DNA of 64,000 nucleotides from Streptomyces noursei (GCF_001646665.1 NZ_LWBU01000179.1:130759-194758), one strand, 5' to 3'; positions 11,503-19,896 are shown, numbered from the stretch's first letter. Notes: generated by a model not told the origin, from the letters alone. Translations and numbers: made by a program.

Positions 11503-12387
11503 TTAGTTCTTCTGGATCTGGTCGAAGCTGAGCTCGACCGGGGTCTCGCGACCGAAGATCTCGACGAGGCCCTTGACCTTCTTCGAGTCGGCGTTGATCT
11601 CGTTGATCGTCGCCTGCAGCGTCGCGAACGGACCGTCGGTGACGGTGACCGAGTCGCCCACCTCGAAGTCCAGCACCTGGACCTCGACCTTGCGGGCCGG
11701 AGCCGGCTTGCCCTCGGCCTCGGCGGCCTCGCGGGCGGCCTTCTCCTCGGCCTCGGGGGCGAGCATCTTGACGATCTCGTCCAGGGTCAGCGGGTACGGG
11801 TCGTAGGCGTTGCCGACGAAGCCGGTGACACCGGGGGTGTTGCGGACGACGCCCCAGGACTCGTTCGTCAGGTCCATGCGGACCAGGACGTAACCGGGCA
11901 GCTTGTTCTGCCGGACGTTCTTCCGCTCGCCGTTCTTGATCTGGACGATCTCTTCCTCGGGGACCTCGGCCTGGTAGATGAAGTCCTCGACGTTGAGCGA
12001 GACGGCGCGCTGCTCCAGGTTGGCCTTCACGCGCTTCTCGTAGCCCGCGTAGGTGTGGATGACGTACCACTCGCCGGGCAGGCCGCGCAGCTCGTCGCGG
12101 AGCGCGGCGATCGGGTCGACCGGAGCCGCGGGCTCCTCCTCGGCCTCGGCGTCGGCGGTCTCCTCGCCGGCCTCGACGGTCTCGTCCTCGTCGTCCGTCT
12201 CGTCGGCCTCGGCGGTCTCGTCCGCCTCGGCGAGCTCCTCGTCCGCGTCCTCGTCCTCGACGTGGAGCGCGGCCTCCTCGGCGGCCTCGCCTACAGCGGC
12301 GTCCGCAGCTTCCGCCTGGTCCTCGTCGGCCGCCTCGACGACGTCGAGCTCGTCCTGGGCGGACTCGTTCAGGTTCGGGTCAGACAC
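11503..12387 (-). CDS. nusG: Transcription termination/antitermination factor NusG
   Basis: NusG binds RNA polymerase and links it to Rho or the ribosome. 294 residues from GTG 12387 (VSDPNLNESAQDEL), chosen because AGGAAGA lies upstream; the longer frame to 12426 adds unrelated residues. About the first 105 residues are a very acidic, Ala/Glu/Asp-rich extension typical of actinomycete NusG. Next comes the NGN domain (EWYVIHTYAGYEKRVKANLE) and a C-terminal KOW domain (VGDSVTVTDGPFA). It follows secE by 77 bases. Confidence 0.97.
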   Translation of the reverse strand: MSDPNLNESAQDELDVVEAADEDQAEAADAAVGEAAEEAALHVEDEDADEELAEADETAEADETDDEDETVEAGEETADAEAEEEPAAPVDPIAALRDELRGLPGEWYVIHTYAGYEKRVKANLEQRAVSLNVEDFIYQAEVPEEEIVQIKNGERKNVRQNKLPGYVLVRMDLTNESWGVVRNTPGVTGFVGNAYDPYPLTLDEIVKMLAPEAEEKAAREAAEAEGKPAPARKVEVQVLDFEVGDSVTVTDGPFATLQATINEINADSKKVKGLVEIFGRETPVELSFDQIQKN

Positions 12388-12464
12388 GGTGGCTGCTTCT
12401 TCCTGGATACAGATGGGGTGGAACATGCGAAAAGGGGCGCCGGGGTGGGCGCCCTCCGCGGGAA

Positions 12465-12752
12465 TCAGCCGAAGACGTACTTGACTGCTTCCTGGAAGCC
12501 GAGGTCAATCACGGTCACCAGACCGATCATGATGACGACGAAGACGATGACGACCGTGGTGTACGTCGTCAGCTGGCTGCGAGTCGGCCAGACGACCTTG
12601 CGCAGCTCGGCGACAATCTGGCGGTAGAAGAGCGCGAGACGGCCCAGCGGGCCCTTCTTACCGCGCTTGCCGCCCTTGCGGCCCTTCTTCTTCGACTCCT
12701 GTGCTTCGTCCTCGGCATCAGGCATGTCGATGGAGCCTACGGCATCCGTCAC
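12465..12752 (-). CDS. secE: Preprotein translocase subunit SecE
   Basis: Essential membrane subunit of the SecYEG channel. 95 residues from GTG 12752 (VTDAVGSIDMPDAEDE), with GGTGAG upstream. It has a charged N-terminal region (KKKGRKGGKRGKKG), the conserved amphipathic segment (AELRKVVWPTRSQL), and a single transmembrane helix (TYTTVVIVFVVIMIGLVTVI). It is first in the secE-nusG operon, right after tRNA-Trp on the same strand. Confidence 0.96.
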   Translation of the reverse strand: MTDAVGSIDMPDAEDEAQESKKKGRKGGKRGKKGPLGRLALFYRQIVAELRKVVWPTRSQLTTYTTVVIVFVVIMIGLVTVIDLGFQEAVKYVFG

Positions 12753-12854
12753 GTCTCTCACCTGATTCCGGGTCGGCCGTGCCGCGCCCGGGTGGAGCCG
12801 CACGGCGGTGCAATGAAGTACATACCTGCGCACACAACCTGGCGGTGTGTGTAG

Positions 12855-12927
12855 CAGGGCCGGAGGGACTTGAACCCCCAACCGCCGGTTTTGGAGACCG
12901 GTGCTCTACCAATTGAGCTACGACCCT
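12855..12927 (-). tRNA. tRNA-Trp (anticodon CCA)
   Basis: A 73-base cloverleaf on the minus strand. The anticodon loop CTCCAAA reads CCA, and the acceptor stem AGGGTCG pairs with CGGCCCT through one G-U pair. The discriminator base is G, and CCA is not encoded. It sits just upstream of secE, as in other actinomycetes. Confidence 0.97.
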
Positions 12928-13121
12928 TTGTCGTTCTCCCCCAACCTACCGCATCCGAGGATGTGGTCGGTGAGGGCCAACGAGCAGAGAGTGTACGTGG
13001 TCAGCGGCGCCGCGTCGAACAGATAGCTCCTGACACGGTCCGCGCACCCGCCGTGCCCCCCGGTGTCCGGTCGGTGAAACCTGTGTGCCGCGCTCTTTCG
13101 GGGTCTGGGACGATGGGCCGC

Positions 13122-14348
13122 ATGAGCGCTGCAACCCCTCCCTCCGAGCGCCGGGTCTCCGCCCGAATCGGCGCGATCTCCGAGTCCGCGACCCTCGCCG
13201 TCGACGCCAAGGCCAAGGCCCTCAAGGCCGCCGGGCGGCCGGTGATCGGCTTCGGCGCGGGTGAGCCCGACTTCCCGACGCCCGAATACATCGTCGAGGC
13301 CGCGATCGAGGCCTGCCGCAACCCGAAGTACCACCGCTACACCCCGGCAGGCGGTCTGCCGGAGCTGAAGACCGCCATCGCGGCGAAGACGCTGCGGGAC
13401 TCGGGATACGAGGTCGACGCCTCCCAGGTCCTGGTGACCAACGGCGGCAAGCAGGCGATCTACGAGGCGTTCGCCGCCATCCTGGACCCGGGCGACGAGG
13501 TCATCGTCCCGGCCCCCTACTGGACGACGTACCCCGAGTCCATCCGGCTGGCGGGCGGTGTCCCGGTGGAGGTCGTCGCCGACGAGACCACCGGCTACCG
13601 GGTGTCCGTGGAGCAGCTGGAGGCGGCCCGCACGGAGCGGACCAAGGTCGTCCTCTTCGTCTCCCCGTCCAACCCGACCGGCGCCGTCTACAGCGAGGGC
13701 GACGCCGAGGCGATCGGCCGCTGGGCCGTCGAGCACGGCCTGTGGGTGCTCACCGACGAGATCTACGAGCACCTGGTGTACGGCGACGCGAAGTTCACCT
13801 CGCTGCCGGCGCTCCTGCCCGAGCTGCGCGACAAGTGCATCGTCGTCAACGGCGTGGCCAAGACGTACGCCATGACGGGCTGGCGCGTGGGGTGGATCGT
13901 CGGCCCGAAGGACGTGGTGAAGGCCGCCACGAACCTGCAGTCGCACGCCACGTCCAACGTGTCGAACGTCGCTCAGGTCGCCGCCCTGGCCGCGGTCTCG
14001 GGCAGCCTGGACGCGGTGGCGGAGATGCGGACCGCGTTCGACCGGCGCCGCCGGACCATGGTGCGGATGCTCAACGAGATCGAGGGCGTCTACTGCCCGA
14101 CGCCGGAGGGCGCGTTCTACGCGTACCCCTCGGTGAAGGGGCTGCTGGGCAAGGAGATCCGGGGCAAGCGCCCGCAGACCTCCGTCGAGCTGGCGGCACT
14201 GATCCTGGACGAGGCCGAGGTGGCGGTCGTCCCGGGCGAGGCGTTCGGCACCCCCGGCTACCTGCGGCTGTCGTACGCGCTGGGCGACGAGGACCTGGTC
14301 GAGGGCGTCTCGCGGATGCAGAAGCTGCTGGCGGAAGCGCGCGACTGA
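13122..14348 (+). CDS. aspC: Pyridoxal-phosphate aspartate aminotransferase, class I/II
   Basis: Transfers the amino group between aspartate and 2-oxoglutarate using pyridoxal phosphate. 408 residues from ATG 13122 (MSAATPPSERRVSARIG); an upstream frame that crosses the tRNA gene is not coding. Key family residues are visible: Asn-Pro-Thr-Gly at about 184, Asp212 and Tyr215 (TDEIYEHLVY), the Schiff-base Lys247 (NGVAKTYAMTGWRVGW), and the C-terminal substrate-binding Arg in GYLRLSYA. It resembles the type Ib enzyme with relaxed Asp/prephenate specificity, so arogenate formation is possible. A monocistronic gene divergent from tRNA-Trp-secE. Confidence 0.93.
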   Translation: MSAATPPSERRVSARIGAISESATLAVDAKAKALKAAGRPVIGFGAGEPDFPTPEYIVEAAIEACRNPKYHRYTPAGGLPELKTAIAAKTLRDSGYEVDASQVLVTNGGKQAIYEAFAAILDPGDEVIVPAPYWTTYPESIRLAGGVPVEVVADETTGYRVSVEQLEAARTERTKVVLFVSPSNPTGAVYSEGDAEAIGRWAVEHGLWVLTDEIYEHLVYGDAKFTSLPALLPELRDKCIVVNGVAKTYAMTGWRVGWIVGPKDVVKAATNLQSHATSNVSNVAQVAALAAVSGSLDAVAEMRTAFDRRRRTMVRMLNEIEGVYCPTPEGAFYAYPSVKGLLGKEIRGKRPQTSVELAALILDEAEVAVVPGEAFGTPGYLRLSYALGDEDLVEGVSRMQKLLAEARD

Positions 14349-14461
14349 GGCGTACGGACATGAGGGCGGGCTCCCGATGGGGGCCCGCTTTTCCGTTCCC
14401 CGGGGCACCCGATCGGGGAAAGGGGCTCCCGCGCGGGCGGGTGTTTTGGCAAGATCCCTGA

Positions 14462-15493
14462 ATGGAGCACGTACGAGATCTGCGGCTGTTGCCCAAGGCC
14501 CATCTGCACCTGCACTTCACCGGGTCGATGCGGCCCGCGACACTGCTGGAGCTCGCCGACAAGTACGGCGTCCATCTCCCCGAGGCGCTGACCGGCGGTG
14601 AGCCGCCGCAGCTGCGGGCCACCGACGAGCGCGGCTGGTTCCGCTTCCAGCGGTTGTACGACCTCGCCCGGTCCTGTCTGCGCGAGCCGGAGGACATCGT
14701 GCGGCTGGTGCGCGAGGCGGCCGAGGAGGACGTCAGGGACGGGTCCGGGTGGCTGGAGATCCAGGTGGACCCGACCTCCTACGCGCCGCGCCTGGGCGGG
14801 CTCATCCCGGCGCTGGAGATCATCCTGGACGCGGTCGAGAGCGCCTCGCGGGACACCGGTCTGGGCATGCGGGTGCTGGTGGCGGCGAACCGCATGAAGC
14901 ACCCGCTGGACGCCCGCACGCTGGCCCGCCTCGCCGTGCGGTACGCCGACCGGGGCGTGGTCGGGTTCGGGCTCTCCAACGACGAGCGGCGCGGGATGGC
15001 GCGCGAGTTCGACCGCGCCTTCGCCATCGCCCGCGAGGGCGGCCTGCTGGCGGCGCCGCACGGCGGTGAGCTGACCGGGCCGGCGTCCGTGCGGGACTGC
15101 CTGGACGACCTGCGGGCGGCCCGCATCGGGCACGGGGTGCGGGCGGCGGAGGACCCGCGGCTGCTGCGCAGGCTCGCCGAGAAGGGGGTGACGTGCGAGG
15201 TGTGCCCGGCGTCGAACGTGGCGCTGGGGGTGTACGAGAAGCCCGAGGACGTGCCGCTGCGCACGCTGTTCGAGGCGGGTGTGCCGATGGCGCTGGGTGC
15301 GGACGACCCGCTGCTCTTCGGGTCGCGGCTGGCGGCGCAGTACGAGATCGCGCGCACGCACCACGGCTTCACCGACGAGGAGCTGGCGGAGCTGGCCCGC
15401 CAGTCGGTGCGCGGTTCGGCGGCCCCGGAGGACGTCAGGGCGAAGCTGCTGGCGGGCGTCGACGACTGGCTGGCGGTCGCCCCGGTCGCGTGA
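14462..15493 (+). CDS. Adenosine deaminase-family protein
   Basis: Predicted zinc-dependent purine (deoxy)nucleoside or related deaminase, 343 residues. The amidohydrolase barrel motifs are seen in order: HLHLHFTGSMRP near residue 14 (metal His pair), PHGGE at about 200 (catalytic Glu), RIGHG at about 221, and GADDPLLF at about 280 (metal Asp). The N-terminal motif departs from the usual HxHLDGS by having FTG, so the substrate may not be adenosine; adenine or aminodeoxyfutalosine deaminase are alternatives. ATG at 14462. Convergent with murB across a terminator. Confidence 0.8.
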   Translation: MEHVRDLRLLPKAHLHLHFTGSMRPATLLELADKYGVHLPEALTGGEPPQLRATDERGWFRFQRLYDLARSCLREPEDIVRLVREAAEEDVRDGSGWLEIQVDPTSYAPRLGGLIPALEIILDAVESASRDTGLGMRVLVAANRMKHPLDARTLARLAVRYADRGVVGFGLSNDERRGMAREFDRAFAIAREGGLLAAPHGGELTGPASVRDCLDDLRAARIGHGVRAAEDPRLLRRLAEKGVTCEVCPASNVALGVYEKPEDVPLRTLFEAGVPMALGADDPLLFGSRLAAQYEIARTHHGFTDEELAELARQSVRGSAAPEDVRAKLLAGVDDWLAVAPVA

Positions 15494-15510
15494 CGCGCGG
15501 CCCGGGGCGC

Positions 15511-15537
15511 GGCCGTCCCGGGGCGCCCGGGACGGCC
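15511..15537. terminator. Bidirectional terminator between convergent genes
   Basis: An 11-bp stem (arms 15511-15521 and 15527-15537, 5-base loop) in the 54-base gap between the deaminase-like gene and murB, which converge. Confidence 0.75.
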
Positions 15538-15547
15538 TGCGGAGGGC

Positions 15548-16603
15548 TCAGAGGGAGACGCCGACCGTCACCGGCTCGTTGACCAGCGTCACGCCGAAGG
15601 CGTCCCGTACGCCCGCGACCACCTCGCGGGCCAGCGCCAGCAGGTCCTCGGTGGTGGCCCCGCCGCGGTTGGTGAGGGCGAGGGTGTGCTTGGTGGAGAT
15701 ACGGGCGGGCCCGGTGCCATAGCCCTTGGTGAAGCCCGCCTTGTCGATGAGCCAGGCCGCCGAGGTCTTCACGCGGCCGTCCCCGGCCGGGAAGGCGGGC
15801 GGGGTGACGTCCGGGCCGAGCCGGTCGCGGACGCGGCCGAGGAACGCCTCGTACTGCTCCTGCTCCAGGATCGGGTTGGTGAAGAAGGATCCGGCCGACC
15901 AGGTGTCGTGGTCCTCCGGGTCCAGGACCATGCCCTTGCCCGCGCGCAGCCGGAGCACCGTCTCGCGCGCGGTGGCGACCGGGACGCGGTCACCCGCCTC
16001 GACGCCGAGGGTGCGGGCGGTCTCTGCGTACTTGATGGGCGCGCTCAGGCCCTGCGCGTCCTCCAGCTCGAACCGGACCCGCAGCACGACGAACCGGTCG
16101 GGGTCGGCCTTGAAGCGGCTGTGGCGGTACGAGAAGTCGCACGCGGCGTTCGGGACGGTGACCGTCTCGTCGGCGCGCCGGTCGTACGCGACGACCTCCG
16201 TGATGGTGGCCGAGACCTCCTGGCCGTACGCCCCCACGTTCTGGATGGGCGTGGCACCCGCGGAGCCGGGGATGCCGGCCAGGCACTCGATGCCGGCCAG
16301 CCCCGCCTCCACCGTGCGGGCCACGGCGTCCGTCCACACCTCGCCGGCGGCGAGCTCCAGCCGGGTGCCGTCGAGGGTGAAGCCCCGGGTCGCGATGCGC
16401 AGGGCGGTGCCGTCGAAGCCCTTGTCGCCGATCACCAGGTTCGAGCCGCCGCCGATGACCAGCAGCGGCGTCCCGGCCCGGTCGGCCTCGCGCACGGCGG
16501 CCACGACCTCGTCGTCGGTCGTGGCCGTGACGAGACGGCCGGCGGGGCCGCCGAGCCGGAAGGTGGTCAGCGGGGCGAGGGGAGCGTCATGGAGTTCCTG
16601 CAC
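15548..16603 (-). CDS. murB: UDP-N-acetylenolpyruvoylglucosamine reductase
   Basis: FAD- and NADPH-dependent reduction of UDP-GlcNAc-enolpyruvate to UDP-MurNAc, the second committed step of peptidoglycan synthesis, in the cytoplasm. 351 residues from GTG 16603. It has the FAD-binding motif GGGSNLVIGD (51-60), the glycine-rich segment IPGSAGATPIQNVGAYGQE, the catalytic Arg160 in FSYRHSRFK, the proton-donor Ser239 in SAGSFFTNP, and Glu343 near the C-terminus. Downstream of and on the same strand as the hadA/hadB-like pair, about 240 bases away. Confidence 0.96.
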   Translation of the reverse strand: MQELHDAPLAPLTTFRLGGPAGRLVTATTDDEVVAAVREADRAGTPLLVIGGGSNLVIGDKGFDGTALRIATRGFTLDGTRLELAAGEVWTDAVARTVEAGLAGIECLAGIPGSAGATPIQNVGAYGQEVSATITEVVAYDRRADETVTVPNAACDFSYRHSRFKADPDRFVVLRVRFELEDAQGLSAPIKYAETARTLGVEAGDRVPVATARETVLRLRAGKGMVLDPEDHDTWSAGSFFTNPILEQEQYEAFLGRVRDRLGPDVTPPAFPAGDGRVKTSAAWLIDKAGFTKGYGTGPARISTKHTLALTNRGGATTEDLLALAREVVAGVRDAFGVTLVNEPVTVGVSL

Positions 16604-16843
16604 GCGCCAAGCCTACGGTGCGCCCCGGACACCGCCCGGGCCCGGCCGCGGCGCCCCGGCCGCGGACCGCGTGGCGAAGGTCACGTACCGGGGGGCGGGC
16701 GTACCGGGGAGGGCGGGCGTGGCCGGCGGGGGCGACGCGCGGGTGCCCGAGGGCGGGCGTGGCCGGCGGGGGCTCCCGGTCCGCCGCCCGGGGCCGGGCA
16801 CCGCGGGGCCGGGTGGCGGCCGCGGTGCCCGGTGTGGCGGGCG

Positions 16844-17272
16844 TCAGGCGAGCCGGACGACCGCGCGGGACATGCCCAGCACCTTCTGGCCGGCGCTCGT
16901 GGCGGTCAGGTCCACGCGCACCCGGTTGTCGTCCAGCTTGGCGGCGACCTTGCCGCTGACCTCGATCAGGGCGCCCGTCCCGTCGTTCGGCACGACGACC
17001 GGCTTGGTGAACCGCACGCCGTACTCCACGACCGCTCCCGGGTCGCCCGCCCAGTCGGTCACCACGCGGATCGCCTCGGCCATGGTGAACATGCCGTGCG
17101 CGATGACGTCCGGCAGCCCGACCTCCTTGGCGAACTTCTCGTTCCAGTGGATCGGGTTGAAGTCCCCCGAGGCACCCGCGTACTGCACCAGCGTGGCGCG
17201 CGTCACGGGGAAGCTCTGCGCCGGCAGCTCGGTGCCGACCTCGACCTCGTCGAACGTGATCTTCGCGGTCAT
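16844..17272 (-). CDS. MaoC-like (R)-specific hydratase, HadB-like
   Basis: Single hot-dog-fold enoyl/hydroxyacyl dehydratase of 142 residues. It carries the hydratase-2 motif with the catalytic Asp and His (ASGDFNPIHWNE, about residues 34-45), then VIAHGMFTMAEAI. By analogy with mycobacterial HadB it would be the catalytic half of a heterodimer that dehydrates or hydrates 3-hydroxyacyl thioesters. It starts four bases after the hadA-like stop, so the two are translationally coupled. The substrate is unknown; this genus makes no mycolic acids. Confidence 0.85.
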   Translation of the reverse strand: MTAKITFDEVEVGTELPAQSFPVTRATLVQYAGASGDFNPIHWNEKFAKEVGLPDVIAHGMFTMAEAIRVVTDWAGDPGAVVEYGVRFTKPVVVPNDGTGALIEVSGKVAAKLDDNRVRVDLTATSAGQKVLGMSRAVVRLA

Positions 17273-17276
17273 CGCC

Positions 17277-17732
17277 TCACGCCTCCTCTGCCGCCGCGCG
17301 GGCGACCAGCTTCGTCCACGCGGTCACCACGTGCTCACCGGCCTCGTCGTGGACCTCGCCGCGGATGTCGACGATGTCGTTCCCGGCGAGCGACTTGATC
17401 GCCTCGATGGTCGAGGTGACCGTCAGCCGGTCCCCCGCCCGTACGGGGCGGGTGTAGGCGAACTTCTGGTCGCCGTGCACCACGCGGCTGTAGTCCAGGC
17501 CCAGCTGCGGGTCCTGGATCACCTCGCCCGCGGCCTTGAACGTGATGGCGAACACGAAGGTGGGGGGCGCGATCACCTCGGAGTGGCCGAGGGCCTTGGC
17601 GGCCTCCGGGTCGGTGTACGCCGGATTCGCGTCACCGACGGCCTCCGCGAATTCGCGGATCTTTTCCCGGCCTACCTCGTACGGCGCGGTGGGCGGGTAG
17701 GTCCGCCCCACGAAGGACTGATCGAGCGCCAT
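17277..17732 (-). CDS. HadA-like dehydratase subunit (UPF0336 / FAS1-like N-terminal hot-dog)
   Basis: 151 residues from ATG 17732 (MALDQSFVGRTYPPTAPYEV); the frame open to 17765 has no family support. A hot-dog-fold protein whose AVGDANPAYTDPEAAKALGH and VIAPPTFVFAITF segments match the non-catalytic, substrate-binding half of HadA/HadB dehydratases. It immediately precedes the HadB-like gene. The order rpmG-hadA-hadB matches the mycobacterial rpmG-hadABC-tRNA-Trp-secE-nusG locus, although here other genes separate the two halves. Confidence 0.83.
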   Translation of the reverse strand: MALDQSFVGRTYPPTAPYEVGREKIREFAEAVGDANPAYTDPEAAKALGHSEVIAPPTFVFAITFKAAGEVIQDPQLGLDYSRVVHGDQKFAYTRPVRAGDRLTVTSTIEAIKSLAGNDIVDIRGEVHDEAGEHVVTAWTKLVARAAAEEA

Positions 17733-17768
17733 GAACTCGCTACCTCCTGATGTGTCTTCGAACAAACG

Positions 17769-17804
17769 ACACGAGGCCGCCCCCTGACGGGGACGGCCTC
17801 GTGT
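17769..17804 (-). terminator. Terminator after rpmG
   Basis: An 11-bp stem (arms 17769-17779 and 17794-17804) with an inner GC stem, 12 bases past the rpmG stop. It is followed on the minus strand by GTCGTTTGTTC. Confidence 0.75.
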
Positions 17805-17815
17805 ACGAGCCTGAT

Positions 17816-17980
17816 TCAGCGCGTTTCGCGGTGCGCGGTGTGCGCGTTGCAGCGCGGGCAGTGCTTCTTCATCTCAAGACGGTCCGGGTTGTTACGCCGG
17901 TTCTTCTTGGTGATGTAGTTCCGCTCCTTGCACTCCACGCAGGCCAGCGTGATCTTCGGGCGGACGTCGGTGGCAGCCAC
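17816..17980 (-). CDS. rpmG: 50S ribosomal protein L33, zinc-binding (C+) form
   Basis: 54 residues from GTG 17980 (VAATDVRPKITLACVEC). Two Cys pairs (CVEC and CPRC) show it is the zinc-containing form. In Streptomyces the Cys-free paralogue is usually zinc-regulated and encoded elsewhere. It precedes the hadA/hadB-like pair but is separated from them by a terminator, and lies just downstream of tRNA-Met. Confidence 0.96.
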   Translation of the reverse strand: MAATDVRPKITLACVECKERNYITKKNRRNNPDRLEMKKHCPRCNAHTAHRETR

Positions 17981-18068
17981 GTGAGTGCTCCTTGGACGGA
18001 CGTTGGACGGATGAACGCATAAAAGAGTAGCCGATCGAAGGACCGACCCCACAATCGGCTACTGTGTG

Positions 18069-18141
18069 TAGCGGTGACCGGACTTGAACCGGTGACACAG
18101 CGATTATGAGCCGCTTGCTCTACCGACTGAGCTACACCGCT
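18069..18141 (-). tRNA. tRNA-Met, elongator (anticodon CAT)
   Basis: A 73-base cloverleaf with anticodon loop CTCATAA. The first acceptor pair is A-T (AGCGGTG with CACCGCT) rather than the unpaired C1 of initiator tRNA, so this is the elongator. The discriminator is A, and CCA is not encoded. Confidence 0.95.
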
Positions 18142-18153
18142 TTGATACGGAGT

Positions 18154-18173
18154 CCCTCACCCGAAGGTGAGGG
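18154..18173 (-). promoter_or_regulatory. UUCG-tetraloop hairpin between two tRNA genes
   Basis: An 8-bp stem (arms 18154-18161 and 18166-18173). On the minus strand the loop reads TTCG, an extra-stable tetraloop. It separates tRNA-Thr from tRNA-Met in what is probably one transcript, and is likely a processing or stability element. Confidence 0.5.
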
Positions 18174-18185
18174 CTACCGCACCAG

Positions 18186-18258
18186 AGCCCCAATACGGAA
18201 TCGAACCGTAGACCTTCTCCTTACCATGGAGACGCTCTGCCGACTGAGCTATTGGGGC
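18186..18258 (-). tRNA. tRNA-Thr (anticodon GGT)
   Basis: A 73-base cloverleaf with anticodon loop ATGGTAA reading GGT. The 7-bp acceptor stem pairs GCCCCAA with TTGGGGC; the discriminator is T, and CCA is not encoded. First gene of the tRNA-Thr / tRNA-Met / rpmG run. Confidence 0.96.
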
Positions 18259-18663
18259 GAGCGATGAAGACATTACACGGTCGGCCGCCGTTCGCCCAAA
18301 TCCGATTCGGGCGGCTACCCCGCCGCCGTCCGGTCACACCTCCGGACCGTCCCCGCAGCCCGCTCCGGGCACCCGCCGGACACCCGCTCCGGCGCGTTCT
18401 CCGACCCCCGGCGGCGGCACGTGCGCGCCGGAGTGCGCACCCCGAAGCCGCCGGCGCCCCGCCGCCCCGCCCGCCACTCGCGCCCCACGCCGGTACGACT
18501 ATTGCGCTCCTCCTCGATGCCCGGTCGGAGGCCCCCTAGGCTCGCCTCACGCTGCGTGATCGCGCCAGTACACCGCCAGTACATCCCCTACGGCCGCGGA
18601 ACCGGCAGCCCCCGCCAGGGGCCACGCCCGAGCCACCGAGCCCCCGAGCCCGCCAGGAGCCCG
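18259..18663. other. 405-base intergenic region, no gene seen
   Basis: The gap between tRNA-Thr (minus) and the amidohydrolase (plus). It should hold divergent promoters, but I find no convincing hexamer pair. A short direct repeat (CGCCAGTACA, twice) lies at about 18567-18587. Confidence 0.5.
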
Positions 18664-19896
18664 ATGTCCTCCGACAGCCAGCAGCCGCAGCCGCCCGAGG
18701 GCGCCACCGCCGACGCCACCGCGCTGCTGCTGTGCGGCGCCCGCCTGACCGACGGCCGGACGGTCGACGTACGGATCGGCGGCGGGCGCATCGAAGCCGT
18801 GGGCACCGCCGGCAGCCTGCCCACCCACGGCGCGCGCGTGGACCTCGCCGGCTACCTGCTGCTGCCCGCCCCGGCCGAGCCCCACGGCCACGCCGACACC
18901 GCGCTCAGCGCCGACTGCCCGGGCCCCGTCTCGTACGCCACCGAGGACGTCCAGCGCCGCGCCACCGAGGCCGCGCTGCTCCAGCTCGGGCACGGGGCGA
19001 CCGCCGTGCGGGCCCACGTCCGCATCGGCGACGTCCAGGGGCTCGGGCCGCTGGAGGCGGTCCTCCAGGCCCGGCGCTCGCTGCGCGGGCTGGCAGACCT
19101 GACCGCGGTCGCCGTGCCGCGGCTGCTGACCGGCGTGGCGGGCGCGGACGGGCTCGCGATGCTGCGGGACGCGGTGAAGATGGGCGCCGGGGTGGTCGGC
19201 GGGTGCCCGGACCTGGACCCCGACCCTGCCGGGTACGCGGAGGCGGTCCTGGAGGTGGCGGCCGAGCACGGCTGCCCGGTGGACCTGCACACCGACGGCG
19301 ACGACCCGGCGCGCCTCGCACGGCTGGCGGCCATGGCGGGCGGGCTGCGGCCGGGGGTCGCCATCGGGCCGTGCGGGGCCCTGGGGCGGCTCCCTGAGGA
19401 CGTGGCGGGCCGGGCGGCGGACCAGCTGGCGGCGGCCGGTGTGACGGTCGTGTGCCTGCCCCAGGGCGGCTGCGGCGGTACCGGGGTGCGGGGCGTCGCG
19501 CCCGTACGGCTGCTGCGGGCGGCGGGGGTGCGGGTCGCGGCCGGCAGCGGGGCGCTGCGGGACGTGGCCAATCCGGTGGGGCGGGGCGATCCGCTGGAGG
19601 CGGCGTACCTGCTGGCCTCCCAGGGCGGGTTGCGGGTGACCGAGGCGTACGGGGCGGTGAGCGGTGCCGCTCGGGCGGCGATGGGGCTGCCCGCCGTACG
19701 GGTGGAGGCGGGGTTCCCGGCGGAGCTGCTGGCGGTGCGCGGGGAGCGGCTGTCGGGCGTGCTCTCCCTGGCGTACAGCAGGATCGTGGTGCACCGGGGG
19801 CGGGTGGTGGCGCGGACGAGCGCGGTGCGGGAGTACTGCGACTCCGCGGCGGCCCTCGAACTGCCGCGCCAGGGGCGGCCGGACGCCCGTCCGTGA
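18664..19896 (+). CDS. CodA-like amidohydrolase lacking several catalytic ligands
   Basis: 410 residues resembling cytosine deaminase/AtzC-type amidohydrolases: an N-terminal beta segment (DVRIGGGRIEAVG), the first metal motif EPHGHAD (His74, His76), AVRAHVRIGD, and DLHTD (His209). Compared with E. coli CodA, however, the catalytic Glu is Gly212, the next metal His is replaced (IGPCGALG, about residue 236), and the last metal Asp is lost in AGSGALRD (about residue 296). The fold therefore looks intact while the active site does not. ATG at 18664. No partner gene; a small SDR gene follows after 34 bases. Confidence 0.75.
   Translation: MSSDSQQPQPPEGATADATALLLCGARLTDGRTVDVRIGGGRIEAVGTAGSLPTHGARVDLAGYLLLPAPAEPHGHADTALSADCPGPVSYATEDVQRRATEAALLQLGHGATAVRAHVRIGDVQGLGPLEAVLQARRSLRGLADLTAVAVPRLLTGVAGADGLAMLRDAVKMGAGVVGGCPDLDPDPAGYAEAVLEVAAEHGCPVDLHTDGDDPARLARLAAMAGGLRPGVAIGPCGALGRLPEDVAGRAADQLAAAGVTVVCLPQGGCGGTGVRGVAPVRLLRAAGVRVAAGSGALRDVANPVGRGDPLEAAYLLASQGGLRVTEAYGAVSGAARAAMGLPAVRVEAGFPAELLAVRGERLSGVLSLAYSRIVVHRGRVVARTSAVREYCDSAAALELPRQGRPDARP

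Noticed and set aside
12055..12627. Open frame opposite nusG
   Set aside because: It mirrors the acidic Ala/Glu-rich extension of NusG, and no ribosome-binding site or family similarity is seen.
18502..18542. TTGCGC and TAGGCT upstream of the amidohydrolase considered as a promoter
   Set aside because: The spacer would be 29 bases, too long for a sigma-70-type promoter.
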